A stretch of 64,000 bases of DNA from Lumbricus terrestris (GCA_949752735.1 OX457042.1:31372616-31436615); one strand, 5' to 3'. Numbered from the stretch's first letter, positions 12,040-23,130 are shown. A program made the numbers and translations. The notes: generated by a model from the letters alone, not told the origin.

Positions 12040-12275
12040 TAATTATTGGTCTTAGAATTGGTCTTTTAGTTGGTCTCAGGATTGGTCTTAGGATTGGTCT
12101 TTTAATTGGTCTCAGAATTTAGGTTGGGTCTTGGTCTTTCTTTCACATTTGATCACAGCAACTGAACTGTACTTAGAATTGGTCTTTTAGTTGGTCTTAG
12201 GATTGGTCTTTTAATTGGTCTCAGGATTAACCTGGTCTTGGTCCTTCTTTCACATTTGATCACAGCAACTGAGTA
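12040..12275. repeat. Minisatellite of 'attggtctyagg' units, itself duplicated
   Basis: Units such as ATTGGTCTTTTAGTTGGTCT recur, and a block ending in CACATTTGATCACAGCAACT occurs twice (about 12050-12165 and 12170-12272). Confidence 0.75.
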
Positions 12276-13516
12276 CCTGACAAAACAATCTTTAGCAACA
12301 AGCAGCAGAGACAGTAATTGTAACTTTAAATTTATATAGCACCACATCAAAGAGACTCACTCATCAGAGGCACTGAAACCCTTATTCCAGGATAAAAAAT
12401 AAATTAAAACAATTTCATTACCTTACAACAAAGAATGAAAACAGAGTACAACATATTATTATATACATATTTACAACAATGTACATGGCTTTTTCCCAAG
12501 AACTCCTGATAAGCTGGTGACATCAATGGAAATTCCCAGGTCAACTTTAATACAATGGGAGTGGTACATTAAGTAGACAATTTTAATCCACTTAAAACAT
12601 GTATATTGGCAATTTAAATTATTCACAGTCTCTTAGAAATACTCTTGAGTAACCAGGTAATGGAAGGATTAAGCCGTTTATGCTTGTTCCAATTTTAGTT
12701 TACTGTACAATTGATACACATTTTAAATTATGCAAACCTTAAGACTTTGATGACAAGAGTGTAATAAAAGTGACCGGGAAAACAGTACAGCTCATCATAA
12801 CAAGAGTTAAGCAAACTACTGAAAGATTGAGACTCTAATACAAACAAGGAATTTCGAACAAGTTTAAGGCAATTTCATGGACAGCAAAATCAACAACTTA
12901 CTTATTATTGCTTCTGGATACACTTACTAACTCCGAAATAAAATGAGACAATTCACTCAAACTCTTTAAATTTGTATTCTGAACCGAGAAGTATCGAGAT
13001 AACTCATTCAAACTCTTAAAATATGTACTCTGAAGTTAGATATTTAATGAGACAATTGACTCAAATTCCTAAAAATTTGTTTTACATAAGATATTTATGA
13101 GCATCTGATTTTAAAATAACACCTGTAACTAAACAATTGATGATCAGTTTATGACATCAATTACAAAGACAGTCATTATTTGACAAACTTTTATACAGAA
13201 AATGACTGATAGGGACACAACTTAGCAGTGCAAAAAGCAATATTCACAAAAACGTTTTAAAATACTTTCATGACTGTCATTCGGATAGAAAAGACGTATC
13301 AAGAATGTAATGATATCAACATCAGATGGAATGGATTGAATTTGAATGAAAAGCGATTCTGTTATCTCACAATCTTGGAATACTGTGTTTTAATATTACC
13401 ACCGTAGTTTAAGTCTTCCCAAGCTTATTCAGGAAGACAAAATCCTTTGTGTGTAAAAATAGTTAAAATGCACTTGATACGTAACTTTTATCATGAGTGC
13501 CGATGGTGGACACTGG

Positions 13517-13803
13517 CATGGGCACCAGCAGAATGTTTTGCAGGAGGGAGCAAAACACACTGGTCGCGGCTAAATATTTTCAAGAGCTTGAAAATACACA
13601 GCTGGAAATTAAGAACATGTGTGTTTTCATAGATGTTCTTAAATGTAGATTTCACATTTTCGCTTTATGCATCATTGATGCTTTAGTGCAAAGAAAGTTA
13701 CTAAAGTCACTAAAATTTCAAAAGAGTAGTGTTTTAAAAATGGGCATCAATTTTCCAGGGGGTGGCAAGTGCCCGCTCTTGCCTCTATGTGCGGGCGCCC
13801 ATG
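13517..13803. mobile_element. hAT MITE, CATGGGYGCC family, copy 2 (287 bp)
   Basis: Starts CATGGGCACCAGC, ends GGGCGCCCATG, and has exact 8-bp duplications GACACTGG at 13509-13516 and 13804-13811. Confidence 0.85.
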
Positions 13804-14249
13804 GACACTGGACAGTAGCTTCCTGCTGATTATGCTATAGAAATTGTCATATATTAAAATTACAGTTACTGCCTTTTGCTTCATAAATAGACCGTCCGAC
13901 AAATTGTCAAAATATGTTGCCATCTTTTTAATACACAACATACTACAAACTCTCGAAATTCTTCAGGCATTTAGTATTGAATTAAACATTTCACATTCAG
14001 CATTACATAACTGATAACTCAATGTTGTGGATGGGTAAATTCATCAGAAACTCTTGAAGTCATATTAATTACAAATGACCGCATAAAGATTTAGTGTTGA
14101 AACTATAAGATTCTTTAAGTGAATTAAATTAAGTGATCTATTCACCCACCAGCCATGTTGCCGGCTTTAGCATCCTCTCTCTTTGTCCACTACACTCATG
14201 TGACAGACACGATCTTGCTCCTTGTGAGAGGACTGCTTTAGAAAAAACT

Positions 14250-14520
14250 CGAGCTTTTGTCTTTTAATGGTCCTGCACTTTGGAAACAGCTCTCTCCACT
14301 GACACATTGACTAATGACGGTCATCAGGATTCATCGAATCGACGGCACAAGGTGACCGACACATTCTTCATCTTATCAACTGGTACCCGAAGTAGGCCTT
14401 CATCTTTTGCTGTCTCAAAACTACTTTCTTTTCTCTGGTCTTTCGCACTGGGAGCACCTCAGATTGGTGTTCACTGTGAGAGGCACTTTATAAATTTATA
14501 GATACAATACAATGTTACAT
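14250..14520 (+). mobile_element. LINE 3' fragment (CR1/L2-like tail)
   Basis: Plus-strand remnants read 'FNGPALWKQL' (the GPxxWNxLP region of CR1/L2-type reverse transcriptase C-termini), followed by a tail 'CACTGGGAGCACCTCAGATT' and 'GTGAGAGGCACTTTATAAAT'. A similar tail occurs at 59405-59460. Confidence 0.5.
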
Positions 14521-15301
14521 TAACGCTCACGTCACGGACAATTTCAAGAATTGCTTTACTTAATAATTATATAATCAACTCCTTGCATAGTTACCATACA
14601 TTCGTAAAACATTGAGCAGGCTGAGCTTCTCAATGTTTACCTTCCGTTTCAATCATGTCAAATTGTCTGCAGAAAGAGACCAGAGAAAAATAACTAAACT
14701 GAACTTCTGTCAATTATGATTACGCCAATCATCAGAACAAAATAAAGAAATTAAAATATAAAGAAATGAACAGTAAAAAATGGTAGTTGGGGTTTGTATT
14801 ATAAAACCCGCAAATCACAATGCTTGTTCCTCAGCTTTTTAAACAATTCCAGCAACAAGAGTTTGGTAAGATTAAGGCATCAAAAAATTGCACTTTATTC
14901 TACTTCTGATTCTGCTTTACAACCGCAGCCCTCGTTTTGCCATCCACTATCCAAATAAACCACCCAACAGAAGACTCGGCCAACAATGAACAAACCAACT
15001 GCCTCCACTTGCATGTCTTCTCAACAAACTTGCCAATATTGCAATGGATGTAGGAGTCGGCGCTGACAGCGTGGCATCATTATTCATTCCAAAAACAGAT
15101 TGCATAAAACGTGAAATTATCTTGATAGTCTTTACAGCTTACATTTAACCAACCAAACGCAATTTCTAAAACTTCATCAACATTACAAACTTGGACAAAC
15201 TTCTTTAAAATACAGAACAGATTTCTTTAAAATACAGAATAGATTTCTTTACAAATACAGAATAGATTCCTTTAAAAATACAAAACACAAAAGCAGTTAC
15301 T
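14521..15301 (-). other. PLEKHG: Probable 3' UTR and downstream flank of the RhoGEF gene
   Basis: No reading frame with coding character. 15195-15290 holds four diverged repeats of 'TTCTTTAAAATACAGAA'. Candidate poly(A) signal at 14894-14899. Confidence 0.4.
14894..14899 (-). other. Candidate polyadenylation signal of the RhoGEF gene
   Basis: AATAAA on the minus strand about 400 bases after the stop codon at 15302. Position and motif suit a 3' UTR end, but in AT-rich DNA such hexamers occur by chance. Confidence 0.3.
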
Positions 15302-18300
15302 CTAGCAGTTACTTTCCTTATGGCTTTCAAAATGCCGGACACGTTGCTTAACAAGATTCGTCGCCGCCGACGAATCCTCTTCCTCGTCAAAACAGTCCTC
15401 AGAGTCACTCTTCTCGTTACTTGCATTAAAACAAAAATCAGGCAGACCATCAAACGACAAACCGAACGGCTTTGTGAGTTTTCTGCCGCTCTTTCGTGTC
15501 TTCGCTCGGCTTTCGGAAATCGGACGCCAACTGTCTATCACACTTTTCGAGTTCTTTAAGCTCAGGAAAGGGCTGGAACTGACAGAGAACGCCGACCTTC
15601 CAGAAGTCGATAGTTCTAAATCATTCTCGGCAAGAGACACAGCGTTCCGATCCGGTGTAGCAGCGGATGAGGAATCTTTCCTTAGCCCATGATCGCTTTG
15701 ACTGGATTTTCGTTCGGGTCGAGACGAGCTCTCATCAAGAGTTGACCATTTTCTCAGCGTCCTCCTCGTTCCTGACTTTAAGGTGTTCTGATACAAAGCC
15801 GCCTCGTTCTGAAGTTGTTTAACCCGACTGCTGTACGCACGTGCCAAACGGTAGACGTACGTGTGCTGTCTGTCGAATCGACGTGCCACCTCGCGGTACG
15901 GAATCTCCTCGAAAGGTCTCTCTCCAGCGGATGGCGACCTGATCGGAGAAAGTCCAGTCGGACAGTCGTTTCCCCCGGAACCTTTTTGATGCCGTTTTGA
16001 CTTAGCTGCGATTTCGTTCGAGTTGGAAGTTTCCATCTTCGTTTCGTCGTGTCGTTTGCGTTCTGTACGTGCGTCCTGGTGTTGGCTCGTAGCACCGACA
16101 CCAGGGACGTTAGGACTAGATACTTTCTCGAAGAGCAGCTTGCCTCTCTTCTTGTGTTTATCTACTGGTTTAGGGGCAAGTAAGGGTTTGGCATCTACAG
16201 CATCGGTTCCTGCTCCAGGAGACGTGCAATTCTGCACATCATGCGCATCGGACGAATCCGATAACCTGCCAACCTCCAAAGATCTTTCGAACGCTCCAGT
16301 AGCATCCTGCTTCTCAGTTTCACCGGCATCTGAAGTATTACTGGACGTCCTCGACCGGTCAAGTCCTTTGGATGACAACCCAACCGAGGACGAAGGACCA
16401 GACATGGTAGGAAAGTCACAGGCAGCCGGTGCTTTACCTGCCGAAAAATATCCTGTCATATCCGAAGCCGATAGTTTTCTGGAATGGACTAGAGATGGAT
16501 GCTCGGACCCCGATTGCGGGACGCTTCCGTGTGTATTACTGTCGGATGTTTCGTTGGCGACGTGATCGCTTAAACTCGGCAGAGACGAACTGTTTTGAAC
16601 CAATGTTCCTTTAAGACAATCTCCTGCACTGCCACGTCTTTCCAGCATCACATAACTGTGCCGGCCTGGCCTCAACGTTGTCGGTTTCACATCATGCGAT
16701 ACCGTCAACACTGGAGGCACAGCACTTTCAGAGGTGATACGATCTGGAATGCTTGAGTTGTCAGATTCAGTGGCATTGAAGTTCGAATGAGAGCCGTCTG
16801 CTGGAAAAAATTGCTCGATTTCCTTGAATATGTTGCGTAACGCATCGGAATTCTCCGTGTTGATGCAAGCAGCATTTCCACTCTCTTCCGGGTTCCTACA
16901 CGGATTGGCAACAGCCACTTCAACAGAAATGTCAGCCTTTGAAGGAGTCGAACTGATCTGTCTCAAAAACTCTACGCTCATATCAGTGATGTTGAGTTGC
17001 TCAAACGAATCCACATTCTGAGCAGATTCCACTGCTCGGCTCGAATCCTCCACATTCTGCTGAGCATCATCGAGCGATGACCCACGAGAGACGACCTTCT
17101 TCACCTCACCATTTTCCACTTCCTCGAGCTTGTTCGAGTCGAAGAATTCTTCCGTGACGAAAGAATCATCCTGCGTAACGTCCGTCAGAAGTTCGTCCGC
17201 CGCCAAACTCTCGAACGTCGTCGACAGAAACGACACGCTGGAATGTCGCGAGTCGTCGCACGCGCCGGATCGGTTTCCGTCCGCCAAGCCAAACGCGCTG
17301 CAAATCTCGGACCACTTCTCGGCAATGTAAGGGGCCGCCTGCCCGAATCTCAGCGGCGACTGCTCTTCGGAATTGTCCTCGACCGAATCGTTGCCCAAGA
17401 TCGGAAGCAGTTTGGGTCGATAGTTCGAGAGGATAGCTTCGTCGCTCGATTCCGAATTATCCTCTTCCTCCTCCGCCTCTTCGTCACTCTCCTGCTGGTC
17501 TTCGGATATTTTTCTTCTCACCTGGACATTGGATCTTTTAACGGCTTTCGAATCGACACGATTAAGGTCGACTGCCTTACGAAAGCTGTTCGCCCTCAGT
17601 GCGGCACTTCTGTTAACCGTAAGACTGTCCATTGCACCTTTATCCTCTTCTTCTTCTTCTTCTTCCTCAGCTGGAGCAGGGAAATCTTCCCCACTTTCTT
17701 CTCTGCTTTCATCTTGATTAATCTCCAACTCATTTCTCTTTTCAACTTCATCAACATTTCTTATGATTCTCTGCATATCTTCGTATCCTTTCACGTTGAC
17801 TCTCTCACTTTTCTTCTCGTCGTCACATACGGTCATACTGACTTGCGGCTCATCTTCGTATTGCTTCGTATTTCTGCTTTCGCGTTTCTTATCGTCTTTA
17901 TATACATTCACACTGATTCTCTGATTTCTCTGTTTGTCTTCAGAATCCTTCACACTGGTTCCCTCAGTCACACTGGTTCCCTCAGTCACACTGGTTCCCT
18001 CATTTTTCATCTCGTCTTTATATACGTTCAGGCTGATCCTCTGGCTTCTTTGTTCGTCTTCACAATCCTTTGCATTGATTCTCTCAGACGCCCTTTTTTC
18101 TTCATACACCAACGTCTTCGCAAGTTCTTCTTTATATTCATCCGAATACCAGTTTTCCTCGAGACATCGTAATCCAATCTCAGGTAATTTTTCATCCTCT
18201 AAACCGTTCTCCTTTCCCTTCTGCAAATCCAGTCTGCTCGGCTCGTCCACACGAGAGCCAGATCGTCCCCTGCGAATTTCCACATCATCCGGCGGCTTAA

Positions 18301-18643
18301 CGCTTTCCCTGCTTCGCTTCTCTTCCGATCGTTTCTGCTTTTCCGGCTGTTCCGACTTGCTTCCTCTTTCTTCTCCGCGTTCCACCTTGCTTCCTCTTTC
18401 TTCTCCGCGTTCCACCTTGCTTCCTCTTTCTTCTCCGCGTTCCACCTTGTTCCGCTGCTCCGATTTCACTGTCTGATGAATCGGCACGCCGTCCTGTTCC
18501 ACGTTCCGCAGACTGTCCAGGCTCTGACTCCGACGTTCGCCCGTCTGATGCCGTCCGCTGTCCACTCTCAGCGGCCGCGACCTTGACCCTCTTGACCTTG
18601 TATCCTCGTTCTTGATCAGGAGCAGATTCTCCGAGCTTCTTCC
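15302..18643 (-). CDS. PLEKHG: PLEKHG-type RhoGEF, large terminal exon (disordered tail)
   Basis: An uninterrupted 3.34-kb reading frame from an acceptor (TTGTTCAG) before 18643 to a TAG at 15302-15304, about 1,113 residues. It opens with GRSSENLLLIKNEDTRSRGS and soon reaches RRSQSLDSLRN, a phosphosite-like Ser motif. The tail is low complexity: three exact 10-residue repeats (VERGEERGSK), a triple TEGTSV-like repeat, a run of glutamates, and many Ser/Asp/Glu stretches. Near the C-terminus is a more ordered, probably helical segment (EEIPYREVARRFDRQHTYVY, then RLARAYSSRVKQLQNEAALY) that may be a conserved interaction region. Long disordered tails after DH-PH are usual in PLEKHG1/2/3. The codon frame is certain; the junction to exon 8 is not, because phase 1 out of exon 8 would enter a different frame that stops at 18297. 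Confidence 0.88.
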   Translation of the reverse strand, partial: GRSSENLLLIKNEDTRSRGSRSRPLRVDSGRHQTGERRSQSLDSLRNVEQDGVPIHQTVKSEQRNKVERGEERGSKVERGEERGSKVERGEERGSKSEQPEKQKRSEEKRSRESVKPPDDVEIRRGRSGSRVDEPSRLDLQKGKENGLEDEKLPEIGLRCLEENWYSDEYKEELAKTLVYEEKRASERINAKDCEDEQRSQRISLNVYKDEMKNEGTSVTEGTSVTEGTSVKDSEDKQRNQRISVNVYKDDKKRESRNTKQYEDEPQVSMTVCDDEKKSERVNVKGYEDMQRIIRNVDEVEKRNELEINQDESREESGEDFPAPAEEEEEEEEDKGAMDSLTVNRSAALRANSFRKAVDLNRVDSKAVKRSNVQVRRKISEDQQESDEEAEEEEDNSESSDEAILSNYRPKLLPILGNDSVEDNSEEQSPLRFGQAAPYIAEKWSEICSAFGLADGNRSGACDDSRHSSVSFLSTTFESLAADELLTDVTQDDSFVTEEFFDSNKLEEVENGEVKKVVSRGSSLDDAQQNVEDSSRAVESAQNVDSFEQLNITDMSVEFLRQISSTPSKADISVEVAVANPCRNPEESGNAACINTENSDALRNIFKEIEQFFPADGSHSNFNATESDNSSIPDRITSESAVPPVLTVSHDVKPTTLRPGRHSYVMLERRGSAGDCLKGTLVQNSSSLPSLSDHVANETSDSNTHGSVPQSGSEHPSLVHSRKLSASDMTGYFSAGKAPAACDFPTMSGPSSSVGLSSKGLDRSRTSSNTSDAGETEKQDATGAFERSLEVGRLSDSSDAHDVQNCTSPGAGTDAVDAKPLLAPKPVDKHKKRGKLLFEKVSSPNVPGVGATSQHQDARTERKRHDETKMETSNSNEIAAKSKRHQKGSGGNDCPTGLSPIRSPSAGERPFEEIPYREVARRFDRQHTYVYRLARAYSSRVKQLQNEAALYQNTLKSGTRRTLRKWSTLDESSSRPERKSSQSDHGLRKDSSSAATPDRNAVSLAENDLELSTSGRSAFSVSSSPFLSLKNSKSVIDSWRPISESRAKTRKSGRKLTKPFGLSFDGLPDFCFNASNEKSDSEDCFDEEEDSSAATNLVKQRVRHFESHKESNC
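17951..18004. repeat. PLEKHG: 18-bp coding tandem repeat (3 copies)
   Basis: CACACTGGTTCCCTCAGT occurs three times (last copy ending ATT) and encodes the VTEGTS repeat in the GEF tail. Confidence 0.95.
18361..18450. repeat. PLEKHG: 30-bp coding tandem repeat (3 copies)
   Basis: Three almost identical 30-bp units (one difference at the last base) encode three VERGEERGSK repeats in the GEF tail. The frame is preserved. Confidence 0.95.
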
Positions 18644-18789
18644 CTGAACAACACAAGTTCGACAACAATAGAATTAATTAAATAAAATAAAATACTATTA
18701 TGATTCCACTCAACTTGTTATTAGGATCATTCGTTGCTATTCAGAGAGTCACATAAAGAAGGAGGTGCATCATCTCTCTTTGCCTCTCT

Positions 18790-18900
18790 GAATCTCTGTC
18801 TGTCAGTGTCTCTGTCTGTCTGTCTATCTATCTTCTGTGTGTCTGTCTGTCTTCTGTCCCTCTCTCTCTTTCTCTCTTTCTCTCTTTCTCTGTACATCCG
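18790..18900. repeat. CT-rich microsatellite (tctg/tctct)
   Basis: Runs of TCTG and CTCTTT repeats in the intron just upstream of the terminal exon. Confidence 0.9.
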
Positions 18901-19730
18901 CCCATTTATCCTATGCCTCTCTGTTCCTTTGTCCATCTATCACTCTGTCTCTCTGTCACTATGTTCCTCATATGAATTACGTCAATCACATATCAAAGAG
19001 GTAATTCCAGATCCTTTCATTGTGGCATATTTGAAAGGTGTATCAAGCAGACAGAAACATTGTAAGTTCTGAGGTTACATTGCTCATGTCTTGACTGACC
19101 AGACATGATTCTGACATAATATAAATAATATATCAAGCCGACTTACAAAAATAATTATTATATGATGATGTCCGGTGTGAACTGAAGATTGGAAGGTAAG
19201 AAAAACATGACCACAATAAAAAAAATTATAATTATCGGAGTGTGGTGGAGCAGCAATGCGAACTTTGTCGGGGAACGCTGGCAGAGCGAAAAGCAAAAAT
19301 TTCCTCGGGCTGCGTCGGTTAGCACAGTTAGTAAGTTAGAAACCTTAAAATGCAAAAAAATCTTGAAAAACAGTCACCTGTAAATATCATTTTATTTTAC
19401 AACACGTAAAAAGACATTCAAATGGCCATTACCGTAACTTCCAATGTCCTGACAATTGTGCTCTCAACCAAGCTCCTGGTATTGTTCCCTGCAAACAACA
19501 TCGTCACCATAAGTTTATCACAGGAACTACATTAGTCTACAGTACTTTCTCACAATCTGATGACTGATCCAATTTAATTCATTTATCTATTGCATGTACC
19601 AAGCAAGTACAAGCAGTTGATTAATAGTCTAATAATCATTGTGTTGTACTGTTGCTAAAAAGCTTAAGAATGCAGAAAGTTGAAGAAAGCTGTGGAAAGA
19701 AATGAGCAACATGACATTTATGGTATGGAC

Positions 19731-19940
19731 ACTGTAGTGGGTATGTTCGTCGCCTTGCAGCGGAAGGGTTGCAGGTTCAAATCCACCTCAAGCCACTTCG
19801 TAGGGACCTTGGGCAAGTCCTTAACTCGCAATTGCTCAGTGCTTCGGCATGAAACTCCGATGCAGTGTCCGCGCTGTAGTCGGGAGCGCCTCTCAGTAGA
19901 GAGCTTGAAGGAGTGCTATAACAAGTGCACATATAAAGAA
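19731..19940 (+). mobile_element. tRNA-derived SINE, copy 1
   Basis: A head with a tRNA B-box-like GGTTCAAATCC, then the family body (GACCTTGGGCAAGTCC, CTCGCAATTGCTCAG, TCGGCATGAAACTCCGATGC) and the tail GAGTGCTATAACAAGTGCAC. Eight copies occur in the window. Confidence 0.85.
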
Positions 19941-20280
19941 ATGGAAAGAAGTGCTTCATGATCAGAGACCTGTAATGGAACTGATCGACTGTCGCCGTAG
20001 TCTCCGCCTCTCCAGATATTCCGGAGGCACGTGGCGCTTTGGAATCTCAAAATGACGATCTAAAACATGACATACCGTTGCATGTTAATTAGTTAAGCTC
20101 TTACCCCTAGCAGGACCTGTACATGTCTTAATGGTGCATATGATGATACTGGTGTGTAAATGATAAATCATAAGGTTTCAAACAGCAAATGGCACTGCTT
20201 TCAACTTAATTCAACACCAACATAAAAGCATTAAGGATATCCAAAGTTGTCTGCGGAAATGATAGCATCACTCAATTCAT

Positions 20281-20500
20281 TCATTCATTCAAGTATTTAT
20301 ATAGCGCCTCTTCAAGGAAATTACTCAGAGGCGCTCCCGACTCCAGCACGGACAAACAGAACAGTTTTTAATTGTTTATAGAATGTGTCGGAGAGTGATC
20401 TAGGGAACAGGTGCAGCTCAAGTGGGAGGGCATTCCATACCAATGTCAACTTCTATCTGGAAAGGTCAAGAGTCTGTGGATTGGTGCCAACCTTTCTAAC
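20281..20500 (-). mobile_element. LINE 3' fragment (CR1/L2-like)
   Basis: The minus strand reads LTLVWNALPLELHLFPRSLS, then DTFYKQLKTVLF, the C-terminal signature of CR1/L2-type reverse transcriptases. The 3' tail ends GGAGCGCCTCTGAG and GGCGCTATATAAATACTTG plus a GAAT microsatellite. Confidence 0.65.
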
Positions 20501-20945
20501 GAACTGACACTTCACAAACTATGCTGGCCATAAACAATGTCCCCCACATGCTTGGTGACAAGAAAAAAACATGCTCACTTCCATCTTATGAGGAGCTGTT
20601 AGTTTTAAGCTTTGTGTACTCCAAGCCTCTTCAGACGCCATTCCCTCTCTTCCTCCACACTACGCAATTCATGGATCCCAAACATCATGTTCCTAATCAG
20701 CACTCGATGGAATCCATTGACTTGACTCGGTGTGTCATTAAGAACTAATTAGTATATTACTATATGCATCATTGAGCATGGTTAACATACTATGATCTTT
20801 GTTCTTGGTTAGTTACTGTGTGATGACAATGCGTTATAAGAAAACGATAGGCATCACCCCTCTTTGCTAGTGACTGGCACTGCCTTAGTTTGAGCAGTGA
20901 CTAAGCAGTATGGTCAGTGATCATTCATTTTAAGTTGCCATAGAC

Positions 20946-21280
20946 CAGTGGTTCCCAACCCGTGGCCCAAAAGTGGCCCACCAGGCCCAAAAAAATGGTC
21001 CTCATCTCTCAAAGAGTTTTTTAAAATATACAAAGAAATTGACAATTTGGACAGGATAGAACACATAATTATTTTCTACTACAATTTATTTTATTTTGAT
21101 GTCTATACATAACATCAAACATCTCATTTTGATTCAATAATAACAATTTTTATATGCTTTTAGCTAATTAAATTTTAGCCCTGTGGCCCCTAATGCCCTT
21201 CAACTAAGAAAAAAATGGCCCTCGTGACCTCCAACTTAGAAAAAGTGGCCCTATGGTCAAAAAAGGATGGGAACCACAGC
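20946..21280. mobile_element. hAT MITE (335 bp)
   Basis: Ends CAGTGGTTCCCAACC and GGATGGGAACCACAG form inverted repeats, with exact 8-bp duplications CCATAGAC (20938-20945, 21281-21288). Confidence 0.9.
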
Positions 21281-21377
21281 CATAGACAGTGATTCTGTTA
21301 GCTGTTAAAAAGGTGCTATAAATATCAAGAGTTCACACGAAGACACACATGTGTAAATATTTGTGAATGAGCGTTAC

Positions 21378-21510
21378 CCTGTTCCTTAGGGCCATTTCCT
21401 GTTCTCATGAGCAGCTGGCGAGCCTTCTCTGGAATGGCAACATTGTAGCTGTCGAGCATAAGGGTCTTGATCTCACGACACCAACGCTGCTTCTGGTCAA
21501 GGTTTCTCGC
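21378..21510 (-). CDS. PLEKHG: PLEKHG-type RhoGEF, exon 8 (PH C-terminal helix)
   Basis: A 133-bp exon, phase 0 in and phase 1 out, acceptor TTTCTGTAG and donor ACAGG|GTAACG. It encodes ARNLDQKQRWCREIKTLMLD, then SYNVAIPEKARQLLMRTGNGPKEQ. The Trp in 'QKQRWCREIK' is the near-invariant tryptophan of the PH C-terminal helix, and 'IPxKAxQ' follows in vertebrate relatives. Phase 1 out does not fit the terminal exon as modelled, so a further exon between 18.65 and 21.37 kb, or another splice choice, is needed. Confidence 0.88.
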
Positions 21511-21934
21511 CTACAGAAAGAATATAGAAAAAAATCCATAAAATTTATATCGTCTTTATTAATAGCTACATTTATATAGCACAGCTATTCCACAATCTAC
21601 TGCAGAAAGTAAAACAAGGTATGCTGGTGGCACAGCGGCTGAGCAGCTGACTATTCAATTCTGTTACCTGGGTTCAAATCCTAGGCCCATGTCATGTCAT
21701 TCAATGTGTGATTCCATTTAACCTCAGAGGACATCTTCGATACAAGTTTTTCCTTTAGCCTTTGGGCAGATAAGGTAAGGCGATTGATCCTTTACAATCA
21801 GCTGCTTCCAACATAAGCTAGAGATACCACGATGTGATTCGTTGATTGGAGAGGGATTTATCAGCAGAATGTTATATAGTTAACTTGTTTGACGATAATA
21901 GTTTAGCAATTATATTATATTTAACTTGCAATTT

Positions 21935-22048
21935 TAATTTGCACGTTTTTATTACCCATTATTACTTTGATGTATTATAATGATGTTCTATGTCCCATTG
22001 TGCTTTTGCAAGTGGAGTAATAAAGAAAATACTTACTTACTTACTTAT
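21935..22048 (+). repeat. Retroposon 3' tail with (CTTA)n, copy 2
   Basis: Second copy of the 8983-9086 tail, with the same order of motifs and a longer CTTA run. Confidence 0.65.
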
Positions 22049-22690
22049 AATATTCAAAAGCTGAATCTTCTTTTGCAAATATCTACCACATATATGCACA
22101 TATGCTTGACTTACAACTGTACTGTAGGCAGGTAAATTATCAAGCTCTGCTGATAGAAAGACAAAGTAGGAAGATACTGGCTAATAATAATTAGCTAGGA
22201 AGTATAGCCTGGTAGTGAAAGAAGTTAACAGTGTGAGCTCATCATTATTTCAATTTGTAATCTGAGGCACGGATGGATATTCAGTCTACGAACGAAGACT
22301 CATTAAGATATTCAAGTACTCGAAAGTCATGAAGAAAATTTATACAGCTCAAATCTTCACAAAGATTTCTGAGTGCTCAGGTTTCTTGAAGGAGCAATAT
22401 AAAATCTTGCACAAATGAAATAGTTTGTTTTGAGTTGCTCTTTTAAGGAGTGGAGTGAATTTGAGCTATGATTAAAGAGTGGCAGTCAATTCCTTTCCTT
22501 GAGGGCAGAGGCATGGAATGCACACGATTCCATAACTGCTTTGAAAAGTGACTAAGCTAAAAGACTCGTCATTCACGCTTGATGATCATATGACCGAATA
22601 CAGTCCAGAGTTGATAGTCTAATGGGGAAGGACTTTTTGGTCAGAGTGTTGTATCTGTATTAACGGCTACCTTACATGTATGGCGTGTTT

Positions 22691-22916
22691 GTGGGGCACG
22701 GAGGTGTAGTGGTGGCGTCGTTGACTTGAAGCCGGAATGTTCGAGGTTTGAATCCACCTCAAATCGCTGTGTAGGGACCTTGAGCCAGTCCTTCACTCGC
22801 AATTGCTCAGCGCTTCGGCGTGAAACTCTGATGCAGTGTCCGCTCTGCAGTCGGGAGTGCCTCTGAGTGCTTGAAGGGGCAACATAGCAAGTGCACATAC
22901 AAACAAACAAACAAAA
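22691..22916 (+). mobile_element. tRNA-derived SINE, copy 2
   Basis: Nearly full length: GGCACGGAGGTGTAGTGGT (A-box region), GTTCGAGGTTTGAATCC (B box), the body and a tail ending AAGTGCACATAC followed by (AAAC)n. Confidence 0.9.
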
Positions 22917-23034
22917 TGTATATGAATCATAGTGCAGTTTTGTCAGCTGGTTAAATAACGGACATACTTACTTACTTGTCAGCGTGGGAGTAAGTAAGTA
23001 AGTAAGTATGTACTTGAGAGTTTGATTCACTCAC

Positions 23035-23130
23035 CTGCAGAGTGAACTGTGTTTTTGGAGAGTCAAAGGGAAGAACGTGGAACGCAAGAGGTTCCCTTGG
23101 AATGCTTTCCACCAACATCAGATTAGAACA
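23035..23130 (-). CDS. PLEKHG: PLEKHG-type RhoGEF, exon 7 (PH domain)
   Basis: A 96-bp exon, phase 0 to phase 0, acceptor GTTTTTCAG and donor CTGCAG|GTGAGT (strong consensus). It encodes CSNLMLVESIPREPLAFHVL followed by PFDSPKTQFTLQ, corresponding to the 'CxNLMLVEVIPKEPLSF' segment of PLEKHG1-type PH domains. Confidence 0.9.

Larger units (their letters stand above)
10193..13516. other. Intergenic stretch, AT-rich
   Basis: No exon supported on either strand. It holds an AATG microsatellite at about 10430, the second copy of the 5430 repeat (11845-12020) and the 12040-12275 minisatellite. Confidence 0.45.
18644..21377 (-). other. PLEKHG: Intron between GEF exon 8 and terminal exon (probably holds a missed exon)
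   Basis: The interval contains a CT-rich microsatellite (18790-18900), one tRNA-derived SINE (19731-19940), a LINE 3' fragment (20281-20500) and a hAT MITE (20946-21280). A phase 1 to phase 0 coding exon is expected somewhere here. One open stretch on the minus strand around 19235-19310 has an acceptor-like GACGCAG, but its translation has no recognisable similarity, so I do not call it. Confidence 0.5.
21511..23034 (-). other. PLEKHG: GEF intron 7
   Basis: Holds the (CTTA)n retroposon tail (21935-22048), a SINE (22691-22916) and a short inverted CTTA/TAAG pair at 22965-23010. No exon seen. Confidence 0.6.

Noticed and set aside
17243..18172. 309-codon plus-strand open frame opposite the GEF terminal exon
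   Set aside because: Antisense shadow of the low-complexity minus-strand coding sequence; Phe/Leu/Ser-rich and without any motif.
19235..19330. Possible missing GEF exon on the minus strand
   Set aside because: An acceptor-like AG exists, but none of the frames shows similarity to PLEKHG proteins and the donor is weak.
22691..22916. tRNA-like A and B boxes (also at the other SINE copies)
   Set aside because: The sequences do not fold as a complete tRNA and sit at the head of a dispersed SINE, so they are not tRNA genes.
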